This document shows, piece by piece, positions 12,437-24,942 of a stretch of 64,000 nucleotides of DNA. The notes below the pieces were generated by a model, which was not told where the DNA came from, did not search any database, and saw only the letters and a list, made by a program, of their open reading frames with translations. Source of the DNA: Sphagnum compactum (lineage: Eukaryota; Bryophyta; Sphagnopsida; Sphagnales); contig OZ234503.1 of assembly GCA_965153455.1 (NCBI GenBank), forward strand, positions 6,974,157-7,038,156, read 5' to 3'. Each line of letters starts with the position of its first letter. Position 1 is the first letter of the stretch. Made by a program: the position numbers and the translations under genes.

Positions 12437-13034
12437 AATCACCACAATTTTCAGCCATGTAGCCATACTATGAGCTACCAGACAATGTTGAAATCATTGC
12501 TCTTCAAGAAACGAAAATTCCTTTTGGATTTTCCTTTTCAATGTGGTCAAATATGTTAGTTCTGCCTATTATGGAACATGCATGTATTAGTTGTGTTGCT
12601 TGGCATTACATGATTAATTCTGACTGTTTTTAGCTAGGAATTTCTTGTACACATGACTACACTCATGAAGTAGTCAGTGTGGAAAGCTCCTCTGTGAAGT
12701 TAGACCAGAAACCTCACATCTCATGAAGTTAAGACTTTGGTTTAGGGTTTGGGGTGTCTATTTAAGATTCCAGTGTGTCTGATACCTTCCCATCTTCAAT
12801 GGACCGCACAACTACAATTGAACTCTCTTTCTGTGTGGGTCTTGGTTTGCAAATAGTTGAAGTTGAAGAGGATTTCCTCTTATCTACTCTGATCTTGAAT
12901 TTGTACCAGTAAAGGTTCGTTTAGTGCCTTGAGATTGATTTCTTGAGTGATAAGCGAAGAGAAGATAAATACAAGATGAGAAGGGTCTTTAACAACATAG
13001 ACAGAGACTCTAACCTATATAGATAATTGAAGTA

Positions 13035-13335
13035 TAGCAGCAGATGCCTTCAGGTGATTAATGCATGTGCTGGTTTAGGAGCACATGAAGACAACATACA
13101 TGTTCATGAGCATATCAATCAAAGTGGTTGTGAGCCTGATGTCTTTGTGGGGTGTATCCATGTTGACAAATTGTGGGAGCATGGAGGATGTTGGGATTGT
13201 GTTTAACAAGATGTGGTCACTGGGACTACCATGATATTGGAACATGTCAAATGTGGGCATGAGTGGAAGGCACTGGAACTATTTTGATAAATGGAACAGT
13301 AAGGTGTGTGGGTAGACTCTGTTATTATGGTCAGA
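13035..13335 (+). pseudogene. PPR (PLS-class) gene relic, copy B
   Basis: This is a second dead PPR fragment, close in sequence to copy A. It reads VINACAGLGAHEDNIHVHEH, then QSGCEPDVFVG, the GSMEDVG-type segment, VVTGTTMILEHVKCGHEWKA and LELF. A TGA follows LELF at the same place as in copy A, and a further stop and frameshifts are present. The shared stop suggests that both derive from one already broken copy. No intact PPR gene lies in this window. Confidence 0.75.
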
Positions 13336-13391
13336 CTCCATTAAGGCAATCTGATGGGAAGAAGCCAAATTTGTAGCTGCCAGGCTTTGTT

Positions 13392-14151
13392 TTGATAAGA
13401 AAGAAATCATTTTTGGGTTTCAAGGTGGATCCTCTCTCCTCTATTCAAGTTTCCATTTATCTTTCATGGGCAACAGCTTGGTTTTGCTGGCTTTCACCTT
13501 TTGAACCACTGGTTTGGAGCAACAGACATAGGATTGATGTGATGATAGCACCTTCAAGCAGTGAGGGAATAGTTGTCATGATAAGGGAGTTATCTCATCT
13601 GCATTCTGCTCGCTTACATGCCAAATATTCAAAGATTAAGTTTTCATGGCAGAAGGTTTTGGTCATTGTCCATGACATATTTAATGACTTTGCTGTTGCT
13701 TATGATTCGGGTGTGGTGTATATTACCAATAGGCTGTATGAAGCTTTGAATATTATGTGTGGTGTATTTTCCTTTGAGGCATCTATGGGAACTATGGGTG
13801 CTTCATGTTTAAGGGAAATTAGAATGAAAACCATGGAGAAGAAGAAGAAGAAAGGTTCTCAAGGGCCAGGGCTCAAGAAAGGAAATAAGACAAATCTTAT
13901 TGCAGCAACTTGAACTTGAATATGGGTTTGCTGCAATTAGCCAAACCTTAGTAGAACCAAATCAGAATCTACTAGACCCAGTTGGAGAATTCAGTGCTAT
14001 TGTCTACAATTGGTCTTCTCAGATGAGGGTGCAGTGGTTTGCTGAGAACTCATTTTTTCAACATTTGGTCATTGAATTGAAGAGTATAGTAGATAGCAAT
14101 GAAGTGGCATGCTTGCCACAAATTAGCCTTCTGCAATATGCGCAGTTGTAG
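13392..14151 (+). other. Orphan open frames of unknown origin
   Basis: An open frame of 173 codons (13392-13913) is followed, in a different frame with slight overlap, by one of 83 codons (13900-14151). The first includes IAPSSSEGIVVMIRELSHLH and a lysine-rich tail. The second includes VGEFSAIVYNWSSQMRVQWF. The pair may be one coding relic broken by a frameshift near 13905, since the composition looks protein-like. I do not recognise the family and see no splice-supported extension. It follows the PPR relic directly and may be part of the same dispersed segment. Confidence 0.3.
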
Positions 14152-14159
14152 TTGCAGTT

Positions 14160-15185
14160 GTAGTCTTTGTTCATTAAGTGCTCTTTTTTGGTGTATTACA
14201 AATAGATACATCAAAGATGTTGAACTTTAGATGCTAGTTCTTCATGATTGGGTTTTGGTATGTGCCTAATAGTGTGTCCGGGTTATGGAAACAGGGTACT
14301 TGAGATTTTGGTCCAGAGTAGATGGCTATGAGAGAGAAGGCTTTTGGCATGGTTGCTGGTGTTTTTAAGTGACATGGAGTTGTTGCTCTGGACATGCCTG
14401 CTTTTGATCTCTGAGAAACTCTTATGGGCAAGTATGGTGAGGACACTCAAGCTCACCTTGCACCTTGCAGACCAGGTTCACAAGTGTGCCCTACTCTTTT
14501 TATGTGCTATTTGATGTCACAAAGATGGGTTTAGTCACAAAATTGTACCTATCATCACTATTGCAACTACTACAATGTCAACTTGAATGATAAACACTTC
14601 ACCACTTCCATGCAAACTAAAATTCTGCAGTTTGTGCTAGGACTAAAAACTCTAGAAGCTACAAAATCAAATTTGCATATATGTATATTTATAAATTCAG
14701 ATGGTGTGGGCTACTTAGGGTATCATTGCATCGAACATGAACTTTGAAGCTTGATACGCACTTGTAGCCTTGAGATGGGTGAATGTCTTGTCATGCCAAC
14801 CCTTGGCTAGCATTATAGCTGTACCCAATAGTGTTCCCAAAATCCCAGCTTACAACTACAAACAAGTGGATTTTGGGAACACCATTAGGAACAAGCTTGG
14901 GATTTTCTTTGAAGATCTCAGCAGAAAATTGCTCCCATATGATTCTTAGTTTCAGCCCTTAGAACTGTAAACTTGAGTCCTATGAGAGCTAGAACATCTG
15001 GTTTAGAGCCATTCTATAAAATTTCATAGGTCCTACAGCCATTCAATTTTAACCCTATGGGCTGAAACCATTAAACTTTCACTTTGAAACCTGAAATTAT
15101 ACCTTTCAGTCATTTGTGACTATAATGAAAAAAACCTATTACATTTTTTCCTAGTATACTTGGTGGGAACATTACAATGTGTAAT
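14160..15185. other. Intergenic DNA
   Basis: No coding frame, RNA gene or named repeat is supported. Sequence complexity is ordinary. Confidence 0.5.
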
Positions 15186-15189
15186 TTTG

Positions 15190-15245
15190 TACAACTGAGC
15201 CGCCATAACGGGTTTCCAATGGATGGTGCACAGGTGGGTCACGTG
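15190..15245 (-). repeat. R1 repeat end, partial
   Basis: TTCCAATGGATGGTGCACAG is the reverse complement of the start of the R1 copy near 35.98 kb (CACCATCCATTGGAA). Only the terminal segment is recognisable. It lies about 330 bp from the LINE tail. Confidence 0.4.
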
Positions 15246-15572
15246 ATCCCAAGATGAGGCCCTTGATCCAGTCCTAAAGGTCAAACTCCCCAGTTGGAGG
15301 GCTGAACCATTACAACTGGAACATACCTAGTACACAGAGGGTCCCAAACGCTGCAATGACAGACTGTTGAATAAGCAACTAGTTCTCAAATGAAGAAGAG
15401 GTTCTCCAAAATCAGGTCAAATGAAGGAGCTCACAAAGCCCTTGTTATTAGGGTCAGTTGCCAAATCCATTCTCTAAGGATCAGCAAATGATCAGAAATG
15501 AATAACAGGAACTTGAAAGATCAGCTGATCCCTTGAAGAAACCCCGAGAAGGGGAGGGAGGCAGCAGCCCCA

Positions 15573-16150
15573 TCAAACATTAAAGAAATCCAAGAAATAC
15601 AAGGGGGGCAAGAAGCACCACACGATGGTGACGCAATCAACCCCAAAGATGCCTAAGTGGCACCATTTCGCCCTAAAGGCTTGCTCAATCCTATCTTGAA
15701 TACTAGGGTCCCGGGTGGACCGAAGGGAAATAATGGCCTTCCAAGTGGCCATTCCAACCTCAACGGTAGCAACCCAGGCTTGTTGAAGGATTTTCCTAGA
15801 GGAATACTGATTATCAAAATGCTTTCGGCATCTCTCTGTCCAAAGAAAGTAGAGGATAAAACTGCGAAGGATGTCAAGCGGTTGTCTGATGTAAGAGAAG
15901 CCTCCTACATGGTACCCTTGTACTCCAGGGGGGTCATCTTCTCTCTCGAAGACAGCTTCACCAAGCATGACGAAAGGCCAGGAAAGAATGATGTCATTTG
16001 GCGCTCCCCATTTTTGCCATATGTGATAGAAGGCCTCCCAAGCCCGTTTGGCGCGAGGACATTCGAGGAGACAGTGTTGAGGGGATTCAGGGGCCTCCTC
16101 AGTGCAAACCTTGCTGATCCCTTGAAAAGGGCATGCAGGGGTGGGGTCTT
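15573..16150 (-). pseudogene. LINE (non-LTR retrotransposon) 3' end with zf-RVT domain
   Basis: The minus strand reads a single frame from about 16148 down to 15573. It carries KVCTEEAPESPQHCLLECPR, then AKRAWEAFYHIWQKWG, LDILRSFILYFLWTERCRKH and QQAWVATVEVGMATWKAIIS. This is the zinc-binding region (Cys...His...Cys) and tail that follow reverse transcriptase in plant L1-type LINEs. A TAA closes the frame just upstream and no reverse transcriptase core is present. It is therefore a 5'-truncated insertion, as is usual for LINEs. No obvious poly(A) tail was located. Confidence 0.75.
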
Positions 16151-16209
16151 AGACCGGATCCAGCCACTCCTGCTATGTGGGCCTGAACTAACTACTCTTC
16201 GAAAACAGT

Positions 16210-17338
16210 AGAGTTATCCGTAGTAAAGTCAGGCGATTAGGGGGCGAGAACGGCCAGTTTCGGCATAATAGGGCATCAAACACGTAACTGGAAATGAAAA
16301 TTTTACAAAAGGAAATAACTGGGACCCAAACTAGATTTTCCACCAAATTTGGTGATGAACTGAGTTTCATCCCATCTTTCCTTTTCCTCCTCACCGCCTC
16401 CACCGCTCCTGCTACATATACTTTCACTGCTCCTACCTATACAACTACTATAATTAATCTCGAACCTTGTGCATTAGATGCTGAGTTTCAGCATTTCATA
16501 CCTAGATTTAATAAAATTTCCTTACTTTGTGCATACCACTCAACGACCGGATAGGGGCCGAAAGCAGAGGAGATAGTGGGTGAAACAGAGGGTGACTTTA
16601 CGGATACCTCTAGTGTGCAAGTTATTTTCTCCACCCATCTATAAACATCAAATCTTGGACAGTGTTATAGAATGAGGATCAGGCTGAAAGTGTTTATGAT
16701 TTCTTTGAAAATCAGAATCAAATAACCATTGGTCCTGTATTAAAAACCCTTTAAAGAGAACCAACAGTTTTCATGAAAGAATCAGCGGTGAACTGATGCA
16801 TTTATGGATGGTCATTTGATTCTCTTCAAAATATTTGAGAACTGTGCCTCACATACCAGAATCAGGTCTTTGATGTTTTGGAGAATCACATTGCGAATCC
16901 TAAGAACCAACCTGATAAGGGTGGGAGTTTCTTCTTGTTTTTTAATAACCGCCCAACACTTGCATTATACCTCATGCATATGTACAGGTGCAAAGTCAAA
17001 CTCAGTTTCATACTATTTTAAAACATGAACATCATCAAAATTATTGTTAACAAGCCATTGTGCTACTTGTGATGGACTTGTTCTTGTTATAAGCTTTGGT
17101 GACATATAAAGAGTGTTTGTCGTTCCCTGCTTCCTAAAGCAGAAATGGACATGAGTATGCAATCCAATCAATCCCTATCATAACAAGCTCGCACCAAGGA
17201 AACTGTACATTCTATAACACTGAACAAATTCCTGGACAATGGACAAACAACTCGGATGTGGTTATTTCTGTTGGCATTCCTGTGGATTTAAATTTCAAGC
17301 ATGGAAGGCTTGAGCTTGTAATTACCCATATTGGGAGG
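16210..17338. other. Intergenic DNA
   Basis: No coding frame of known type. The GC content near 16.2-16.6 kb is slightly higher than in the surroundings. Nothing else was identified. Confidence 0.5.
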
Positions 17339-17360
17339 CTCTCTCTCTCTCTCTCTCTCT
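17339..17360. repeat. (CT)n microsatellite
   Basis: Eleven uninterrupted CT dinucleotides are directly visible. Confidence 0.95.
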
Positions 17361-17361
17361 T

Positions 17362-20118
17362 TTCAAAGTCTCACACAATGTAAGGATTATATTCACATAA
17401 GGAGGCCATCTCCTTTCATTTCTAATCCACTTTCTTTTTGGTATCACCGGCTTCATAGAGGGTGCACCAAATTTTGTCTAGTTTGAGTTAAAGGTGGGCA
17501 TCATGGGGGATGATGACCCATCTACCTAACCCACCTTCTTTGTTGGTGTCAGATGTTATTGAAGATAATTAGTTGGGAGCTTTTTTTTTGGGGGGCTGTT
17601 TCTGTAACAAAATTTGACATTACTTGTATCTGCTGGGTATCATGGGAAACCCAAAAAAAAAAACACTCAAGGAATGGACAATTCAAAAATTTAATTCTTT
17701 TGGGAAATATGTAAACATTGGAAATTCAATAAGCATGACATGGAGTTTATCAACTAAACCATGAGTTTCTGAGGTCTCTTCAGCTCTAATGCTTTCATTG
17801 TTGGAGGTGGGTATCTTCTTTACCTAAGCTGCAACCTTCATACCCGGACATTATATACCCTTTTGCTTATTTGGTAGGCTATTGTAACAACTAGTCTTGA
17901 CTGGTAATTTAATTGAATCCATAATCACTTGTAATAAGGTGGCCAGGACTTCCAAACAAATTGGGGTTTTGTTGGTTTTGATGCTTGGAGCCAAATGCAC
18001 ATCAACTCAAACAATGGGTTTTAAACCAGTGTTGCGTGCGCGGGTATTTGATTTTGTTAATAACCCTTGGTTCCGATTTTTCTGAAATCTTAAAACAAAA
18101 AAAATTGAAAATTCTAAATTTTTTGAAAAGTAATTCGGAATAAAAAATACCTGTGGTTTTTGTGAAACAACTGGCTAAGAATCTCATGTTTTTATTTTGT
18201 TGAAAATGGCAGGTTATAGAACATAACTGGTTATACGATTTTCTGAGAACAGCGGTTATGTGAGTCGTGCTGATAACCTGCAGGGGTTAGTTGCCATGTC
18301 TGATACCCACACAACGCTGGTGTTTAGAAAAACACCAGCACTATTTTCTAAAATTTGAGAAAAGAAGGATGATAATTAAACTTCATATTGTAATTCTTAT
18401 AAGTGGGATATTCAAAGTGAATATACCACCAAAACACAACAAATTTTTTGATCTTAGCAATGGTTTCATAAATTGTTGTTAGACTTGGGTTAACCATTTA
18501 ACATGGGTTAGATTGTTTGAAGTTGTCATTTTTTTTAATCCCTTTTTTTAATCCAATTTTGTCATAACGTGAGATGGAGAATAATTTGTTGGCCACATAT
18601 GTTGTCCTTCCCACTAACTTCCTCAAGATTTAGATTTGTGCCATTTTCTATAAGGAAACATTTTGTAAGAATGTTTTAAAAGCTTTGATAGAGTCCATGA
18701 TCAAAACGGCATCCTTGCATATTCGTCCATTTTATGTAAACCACAATGGAATAGGAATATATATTCATGGTTTGTCAACCTACTTGTAATCAAGAACCTT
18801 CCCTTCCAATTTTTACAAAGGTTTAGTCATCAAGTTCACAAACCTTCAGTGGTTTATAACAAAATTTTCTTGTCATGTAATCGACCCATGTGTTCCTATT
18901 TTAAAAACTTGAATAATTAGCATCCATGTTCAATGTAGTTTAATTTTTTTTGCTGCATGTCTATAAGTTGCATCTCCAAATATATAAAACCATCTTTTCT
19001 TTTAACACTTACAAGTATTCGTAGTGTGAAAATGATCGCATGATGTTGTTTTTAATCCTCACTGACTTTGTATTCTTTTATGATTCTTGAACTCTACCCA
19101 AAAACAAATAAAATGATATTCAAAATTGACTACAATATTTCCCTCATTCCTTGAACCTAAACCTTTCAAAAGGACGGATGTATGGAATTACATTATGTGC
19201 AATTTGACACCAAGTGAATCAATGGTGATGCTAACACCTTCTTCATTCTCAACATTTTTGTTCCTTTAATTGAGGAGTTTAGCCTTTCCCCTTTTAATGT
19301 GATATTTTCATTTTCATACCATTCACATATTGATTTTCAACTTTCAACTCGTGGTTTTAGTCGACCTTAAATACTATGGTTACTCAAGCAATTTTTTGAC
19401 TACTTCATTTATGACATTCCATAATTCAACCAATGTTTTTGTTGATAAATTTGTGCCGTAACCAAAGTGGCAATGATCATCAAGAAGAATTAGCCAAATT
19501 TGGTTACAAGATAAATGTGAAAGTAAAATTTTGAAACATCCTTCTATATTTTTGGCTACCTTACTTGAACCATGTATAAAATTATGGATATTTTTCTTAA
19601 ATTTTGGTTGAATACTAGCACCATCAAAATTTCAAAATTTCAAAAAGCACATCATTTTCGCACTTTTTTTTTAATATAACATTTTGATGATATATAGCCA
19701 ACAAGAGAAAAAAGCCAAAATTCAACAAGGTGAAAATTACTTGCTTTTAGGAGATTCACTTTTAGTAATGCTTTGTTTGTGTTTACCTTCCCCCCTCCCC
19801 CCCTCCCCAACAAGTTGTTGTTTTACTTCTCACCCTTTATGCTCCCTTGAGTTCTTGGCATCCAAAAGCCTATCCGTTTTTTTTGGGTGCTTTTTCATTG
19901 TGTTAATTTCACACAACTTATTTGTGTACTTCTTCTCTCAATCAATGTTTGTTTTCTTGCTAAAATTTTGGTAGTTGGTATTTTATTTTGTTTTTCAAAT
20001 TGACAAAAAATGAATTCTTTCGGAGGTTTCTATAAATAACCAAATGGGAAAGTTTTTATAGGAAAATTGTTAGATTCACTTCAATAGGTAGCCAACAAAA
20101 TAAAATGTCTCTACTTTC
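17362..20118. other. AT-rich intergenic DNA
   Basis: Only short frames without family resemblance occur. A segment near 18.23-18.27 kb (ATTTTCTGAGAACAGCGGTT) recurs in diverged form near 34.55 kb, so some old dispersed repeats are present. There is a C-rich run near 19.79-19.81 kb. Confidence 0.5.
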
Positions 20119-20141
20119 ATATATATATATATATATATATA
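20119..20141. repeat. (AT)n microsatellite
   Basis: A run of AT dinucleotides is directly visible. Confidence 0.95.
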
Positions 20142-21224
20142 CGTCAAATTTGGCTAAGTTGTTGTCTTATACTGATCATGATTCACAACTTGTGCTACAT
20201 TATGAAATTGAAAAACAAAAAAAGGAAAAAAGAAAAAGTTTCTTCCCTTTTATAATATTTTACGTCTACATTTGCATGATAGTGTCCAAACTGAAGGTGC
20301 TTTATTTTCTTTTTGTGGAATATTTTGTTTTCATGGTGTTTATCTTTGAATGAGCCATATGTATAAAGTTGGACTAGAAAAAAATGAAAAAAAATGTTCA
20401 AGTTTTCATACAATGAGAAGTATACAAGATGCTATGTCACCTTAATATCCCATTTCATTTTACATCAATTTTATCTATTCATATGTTAAATATTTTGAAT
20501 AATAACAAACCATCAATGAAATTTTGTATTTTATTTCTTGAAAATGTTTCTTGAGTCCTTTGTGCCTTTTTGAACTTTTGCACCAAAGTATCATTTAGAA
20601 GACAACCAAATAGTGAATCAAGCACATTGCTTTGGCATGTGTTTTTGTTCATGTTGTTGGTGACTTGTTGGAACCTATTCTCCAAATATGGTGATTAATT
20701 TTAATTTTCCCACATAATGTGGTGACTTGGGCCCATTTTCTCCCAAAAAACCCTTTGTACCTTTTTCATCCTCCTTTTTTTCCTTGCTAGGTTGCAAAAA
20801 ACTTGCTTAAAAAAATGCTTAAGATAAGTCTACATTCCCTTCCCTTTGCATTGTACACATGTGCAAGTCTAATCAAATATTGTGTTAATTGAAAAAATGG
20901 AATCTAATATCTAGAACAATGTTTTGTTTCTCAATTTATAGATTTCTCAAAAGTGGCATTTGCGTTTGGTGAGAAAAAAATTTAGCAATGATTTTTTTTT
21001 TTTCTTCTTTAAAGAACTAAAATTTAGTCGAATTTTGTCAACCAAACAATCTGAATTGCTCTATGGAATAAGAAAATTTCACGCACGTTTTATGAGCAAT
21101 ATTTCCTGAGTATAATTTTTCATTTGTTCAAGTCATGAAGACATTTTAATTCACAGATATTTTAACAATTGGATCTTGAGAAATTCAACTGAATTTTTTC
21201 ATAGAGTAATTAATTGGAGGGCAT

Positions 21225-21400
21225 GTTCCACACCACATTTTCTAACTAACCATGGTGGTTAGAGATGTACCAACTATCCACATGTATCTACCTACCTAGT
21301 CGACAACAAGTGCCTAGTTATCTACCACATAACACACCTAGTTACGTACCTATATAACAACCACATACCAACTTGCATTTCGGGAAGGTCCTCACCTTTA
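21225..21400 (-). repeat. R1 repeat, partial diverged copy
   Basis: Contains AACTAACCATGGTGGTTAG, TATCCACATGTATCTACCTA and further TACCTA-type tracts. This is the inverted form of the middle of R1 seen near 40.35-40.45 kb. The ends are not recognisable. Confidence 0.4.
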
Positions 21401-21584
21401 GGCCTTACCCACTATAGAGCATGAGGTGAACCTTACCATAAGCTTAAACACATGTAGATAAGGAGGTGGTAGAAGTAACGGGGGTTCTTACACCTACGTC
21501 TAGGGAATACCCTTCTAGTACTCATAAATAATAGGAGTAAGATCCCTCTTTCCCCTAAATAGTAGGTGTAGGATCCTTGCTCTT

Positions 21585-21655
21585 TTCTAGGTGGGATTAT
21601 CGGAAGAGATAAGGTGTCCTCCGAATACACCTTAGGAAATTTCTTGGTGAACTAA
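21585..21655 (+). repeat. Dispersed repeat R3, copy 1
   Basis: Contains GATAAGGTGTCCTCCGAATA followed by CACCTTAGGAAATTTC. Related sequence occurs near 37.30 kb (same strand) and inverted near 44.2 kb. It is non-coding. Confidence 0.45.
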
Positions 21656-21659
21656 TTTC

Positions 21660-22715
21660 CCCTTTAAAGAGGGACCCACCCCAAACAAACAAAGAAGAGG
21701 TGTTAAAACTTTGGTACAACCTTGTTAACATGTAGGACAATTTATGCTTGGATGGCCAACTAAAAGAAATGCCCAAATAAACTTAAATTATATAGTCCAT
21801 CTTCCAACTATTCCAACACAAGTAAGGTACCTAGTACCTAACTTATATAAGTTTTAATCATGCTTGTACTACTTCTTTTTACAAGCATAGGTTGTGTGAC
21901 AATAAGTGAAAAAAAAAATAGTAATACATGTCAAAGCAATGGGAAGGCATGATATAGAACATGGGAGTTAAAAAGTACCTTAGCTAAGGTACCAACACCA
22001 ACATGTTGGTTTGGTACTGAACAAGTGATTTTTTTCGCGACAAGTTTTGTCATTTTTATCAACAAATAAATTGGGAAATTTTTTGGGGAATTTTATTTTC
22101 TTTTGGGATTTTTTTTTTCCTCGTGTAAATTAGAATGATTTTTGCTAATTTTTTTTATGGGAAAATTGCCAAGTTTTCAACATCACAAAAAATTGGATAG
22201 AAAGCTTGTACCAAACCAACAATACCCAGAAAGCAAAAAAAAGGTCTCTAATAATAATTGTGATTGACATTTTTATCATGACTAATTATTATTGAGAAAT
22301 TTGTATCTGGTGTATAGCCAGATTTGGCTAAATCTTCTTATGGATGATTGCCATTTTAAAAATATATTTTCATGGATATTGCCAGTTACGTTACCTACAG
22401 AAATGTGCAAAAGAAAACACTTGTGGGTAGGATAGGATCCTCCGGATACCAATAATGCATAGACCAGAATGGACTAGGTAACCAGCAAGAGAGGTTGGTG
22501 GTTACCTGGAATAGTTGAGGCGCAGATGCTTTGAGACTATTTGAAGTAACCCGCAACCTCTCACTGGTTACCAGACATAACCGTCCGTCGTGAGAATGAA
22601 AGATGGCCTCTTTTTTCATCCATGCAGCAATGGGTTACAGAATCATCTGGCCAATGAGAACCCAGGGGTGATGGATGATACCTTGTGCTAACTAGTAGGT
22701 CACTAATGAAACCGG
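21660..22715. other. AT-rich intergenic DNA
   Basis: No gene is supported. The poly(T)-rich stretch at 22.02-22.2 kb, with AAAATTGCCAAGTTTTCAAC, resembles the sequence near 40.0-40.1 kb that precedes an R1 copy there. Confidence 0.4.
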
Positions 22716-22720
22716 GGAGG

Positions 22721-23481
22721 TTGAAGATTACGGGTTGGAACTCCCAAACAGAAGCCAATCAAAGTGTTGAAATTACGGGTTGGAACTCCCAACATGAAAG
22801 CCAATCGGACTGTTGGAGATTACGGGTTGGGACTCCCAAAATGAAAGCGAATCGGAGTGTTGGAGATTACGGAATGGAACTCTCAACATGAAATCTGATT
22901 GGACAGTTGAAGATTATGGGTTGGAACTCCCAACATGAAAACGCACTGGAGCATTGAAGATTACGGGTTATGGGTTGGAACTCCCAACATGAAAGCCCAT
23001 TGGAGCATTGAAGATTATGGGTTGGAACTCCCAACATGAAAGCCAATCGGAGCGTTGGAGATTATGGGTTGGAACTCCCAACATGAAATCCAATTGGAAT
23101 GTTGAAGATTACGGGGTTGGAACTCCCAACATGAAATCCAATAGGAGCGTTGAAGATTACGGGTTGGAACTCCCAACATGAAAGCCAATCAGAGGGTTGA
23201 CGACTACGGGTTGGAACTCCCAACATGAAAGCCAATCAAAGCGTTGAAGATTACAGGTTGGAACTCCCAACATGAAAGCCAATAGGAGTGTTGAAGATTA
23301 TGGGTTGGAACTCCCAACATGAAAGCCAATACGAGCGTTGAAGATTACGGGTTGGAACTCCGAACATGAAAGCCAATAGGAGCGTTGAAGATTATGGGTT
23401 GGAACTCCAAACGTGAAAGCCAATTGGAGCGTTGAAGATTACGGGTTGGAATTCCCAACATGAAAGCCAATGAGAGTGTTG
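22721..23481. repeat. 47-bp minisatellite, about 16 copies
   Basis: Tandem units of about 47 bp share GATTACGGGTTGGAACTCCC followed by AACATGAAAGCCAATCGGAG. Sixteen anchors lie mostly 46-48 bp apart, from about 22735 to 23446. One unit near 22950 is longer because of a small internal duplication. Units differ by point changes. Since 47 is not a multiple of three and frames are broken, this is not coding. CCAAT occurs in most units. Confidence 0.9.
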
Positions 23482-23489
23482 GGATTTTA

Positions 23490-23791
23490 TGTAGCCCGGG
23501 AATACATATACCAAACCATATTGGGCTGGTATATAACCTTGGGACAAAAATTAGGGCCAAAAAACAAAAAGGAAGGAAACAAGGTGGGCTAGGGTTTGGT
23601 CATATAAACTTAACAATCATAATCCCTACAAGGGAGAGAGAAGATGGAACGTTACTGAAGAGCAATGGGGGGCATTTAATAGTAGAGAAGGAATAGTTGA
23701 CTCATGGGTTTTCAAGTGGATGAACTTAGGGTTAGGGTTTGAATAGTGGGAGTTTTTTTATTATTAGGGTTTTTTTTTCACTTGTTGTCAC

Positions 23792-23829
<38 letters not shown>

Positions 23830-24366
23830 AAATGTAACGCTATTTATTATGGGTGTCCGTGTAAAAATTAAAAGCCTTGTGTGGATTTGGGGACTTTAAT
23901 GGTTTGGGCCGTTTTAAAGATAGATGGCCCTATGCTAGGGGGTGTTATTAAGGGGCAAGTCTAGGAATTGGGTGGGTAATTTATTAGGGGGGTCGGCTAA
24001 CAGCCCTACACACGTCCCTTCATTGTTCCCCTCCCACGTTTCCCCCTTTTATTTGCATATAAGTCACACCCCCACCTACCTACCTATTTTTTATTTAATT
24101 TATTTTTTTTAAAAATCAAAGGTACAACCCTGATTCCAATCCTATTAATGGTATACAATTTTTCCAATATTTAACAAAACAAAATTTCAAACACATAGAT
24201 AACACACTTACAATTGTGTCGTGTAGGGTAATGCCCTCCGATCCGATCAATGGGGTTAATGCCCTCGAATTTGGGTATTCCTTAAACAAGTCACCCCTCT
24301 CGGCTCCATCTATTTGATGGATGTGGGTGGGATTTGGGGTGAGTGAAAAACGTCTACGATTTTATT
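23490..24366. other. Intergenic DNA with (GT)n tract
   Basis: A GT microsatellite occupies 23793-23827. No coding frame of known type and no RNA gene are seen in the remainder. Confidence 0.5.
23793..23827. repeat. (TG)n microsatellite
   Basis: About 17 uninterrupted TG dinucleotides are directly visible. Confidence 0.95.
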
Positions 24367-24480
24367 CTAACATTGCTTATGAACATTGGAGTCATCATGT
24401 AAAGAGGATGTTAGTAAGAATTTATGCTAACTCTAACATTACTTATGAACATTGGAGTCTTCATGTAAAGAGGATGTTAG
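24367..24480. repeat. 66-bp tandem duplication
   Basis: CTAACATTGCTTATGAACAT at 24367 recurs with one change at 24433, and AAAGAGGATGTTAG ends both units. The period is 66 bp, so a short frame stays open across both, but no protein family is suggested. Confidence 0.8.
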
Positions 24481-24895
24481 TTCATCGATGGAAACCAAAA
24501 TGTGTTTGAAATTGGAACTCATCAAATTTTGTTTTGGCTTCCACATATGTCAATGTCCTCGCCAAGCTTTCACAAATTTAAGGCTATGATAATAATACAC
24601 GTCATGTGCTATCATATCGATGCCTATACAACTATTCCACACACACACACACAAACCTAACACCATAACAATCCTTTTCTCAAATGCATGATTTTCAAAG
24701 TGATTTGAAATCACACGTTTTGATATTATATCCCATAAACTAATTATATAAAATCATGTTCACATTGAAACTAATTTTATAATAATTTATTCTAAAATAT
24801 ATTTTATTTGTATAAAAAAAAGATATAAACACGTAACCAACATAAAACTCCTAAAACACATCCAATGAAATTTTCACACCCCAAAAAAAGGGGGG

Positions 24896-24900
<5 letters not shown>

Positions 24901-24937
<37 letters not shown>
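24901..24937. repeat. (GA)n microsatellite
   Basis: Eighteen GA dinucleotides and a final G are directly visible. Confidence 0.95.

Positions 24938-24939
<2 letters not shown>

Positions 24940-24942
<3 letters not shown>

Noticed and set aside
22721-23481. CRISPR-like appearance of the regular 47-bp array
   Set aside because: The whole unit is repeated, with no unique spacers between conserved repeats, and the DNA is plant nuclear. It is a minisatellite.
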